Source: Fibrobacter sp. UBA1313 (GTDB taxonomy: Bacteria; Fibrobacterota; Fibrobacteria; Fibrobacterales; Fibrobacteraceae). From it: a DNA stretch of 6,355 nt. Position 1 is the stretch's first letter, and the number at the start of each line of letters is the position of its first letter. The notes under the pieces were generated by a model. It did no database searches. It was not told the origin of the DNA and was given only the letters and a program-made list of their open reading frames with translations. Both the position numbers and the translations under genes were made by a program. Shown here piece by piece: positions 6,100 through 6,355 of the stretch. Location of the stretch: assembly GCA_002307115.1 (NCBI GenBank), contig DBTP01000003.1, positions 1 to 6,355 on the forward strand, read 5' to 3'.

Positions 6100-6355
6100 T
6101 GAGTTTTGTTGCCACCTTTGTGTCGCCAAGAGTTGATGAGTGAAAATGTTTCGCTTTGCATCGCTGCGACACTATGTCGCTCAAGCAACATGTATTTTAG
6201 ACGTTGTAAGAGCTGGGCGCGATGGCTTCGGTGTGAATGCCATCGCGGACAGACGGGTTCTCTGCCTGTGTTTTGCGTGAGGTATGCGAAGGGTCGCGCT
6301 ATGCGCGAGTGCGAAGCACCGACCGGAGGGTAGCCCGGAGCTCGCCGACCCGGCG
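6100..6355 (+). repeat. GC-rich hairpin-dense intergenic region, repeat-like, cut by the window end
   Basis: I find no supportable gene here. The stretch holds a series of perfect inverted repeats: GCGACA-cta-TGTCGC (6166-6180); CGCGATGGC (6218-6226) with GCCATCGCG (6239-6247), extended inside by TTC/GAA; TCGCGC-tat-GCGCGA (6294-6308); GTGC-gaa-GCAC (6309-6319); and CGCCG-acc-CGGCG (6343-6355). GGTCG (6292-6296) can also pair with CGACC (6320-6324), enclosing the two small hairpins. The GC content rises sharply after about 6210. Closely spaced short stems with 3-base loops are typical of dispersed palindromic repeats or of a folded RNA. An open frame at 6106-6333 (TTG start) has no protein character and its end is made of this repeat-like sequence. 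Confidence 0.5.

Noticed and set aside
6146..6274. 42-codon frame starting ATG 6146 (MFRFASLRHYVAQA...)
   Set aside because: It runs through two of the hairpins, has no good ribosome site and shows no recognisable similarity.
6106..6333. 75-codon open frame with TTG start in the hairpin-rich region
   Set aside because: Rich in Cys and Arg as expected from reading structured GC-rich DNA, poor start, and its end is encoded by the palindromic sequence itself.
1..6355. Defence system, CRISPR array, tRNA/rRNA or intact insertion sequence
   Set aside because: No direct-repeat/spacer pattern, no tRNA cloverleaf, no transposase or nuclease motifs were found in either strand.

Overview
The window looks like a piece of chromosome from a Fibrobacter-type bacterium (Fibrobacterota). 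Three things point there. The lipoprotein at 4924-5709 carries a full FISUMP domain, the 'Fibrobacter succinogenes major paralogous' domain. Two further lipoproteins have long poly-serine linkers behind a lipobox, a style typical of Fibrobacter envelope proteins. A broken reading frame at 5801 resembles the start of another Fibrobacter-expanded family (TIGR02147-like). The assignment is an inference from protein style; no rRNA or other marker is present.

Layout, all on the + strand. (1) Positions 1-1717 hold the end of nuoM and all of nuoN, two proton-pumping membrane subunits of respiratory complex I. They overlap by 11 bases and are closed by a strong intrinsic terminator at 1743-1779. (2) Positions 1908-3579 hold two paralogous serine-rich lipoproteins of unknown function, separated by about 330 bases with no convincing gene. 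(3) Positions 3615-4118 hold ispF, a core enzyme of the MEP isoprenoid pathway. (4) Positions 4235-5709 hold a translationally coupled pair (ATGA overlap): an unrecognised lipoprotein followed by a FISUMP-domain lipoprotein. (5) Positions 5710-6355 look like decayed DNA: a short broken frame with a good ribosome binding site, a second stop-interrupted frame, then a GC-rich stretch packed with short perfect hairpins that runs off the window end.

The picture is a mosaic. Conserved, relatively GC-rich housekeeping genes (nuoM/nuoN, ispF) alternate with AT-richer, lineage-specific envelope lipoprotein genes. The housekeeping genes share no pathway with the lipoproteins. All four lipoproteins have signal peptides ending in a lipobox cysteine, and three have acidic residues and serines just after it, so they probably share one export route. 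I found no defence system, CRISPR array, tRNA, rRNA or intact mobile element. The most novel content is the tandem lipoprotein family and the unrecognised partner of the FISUMP protein.
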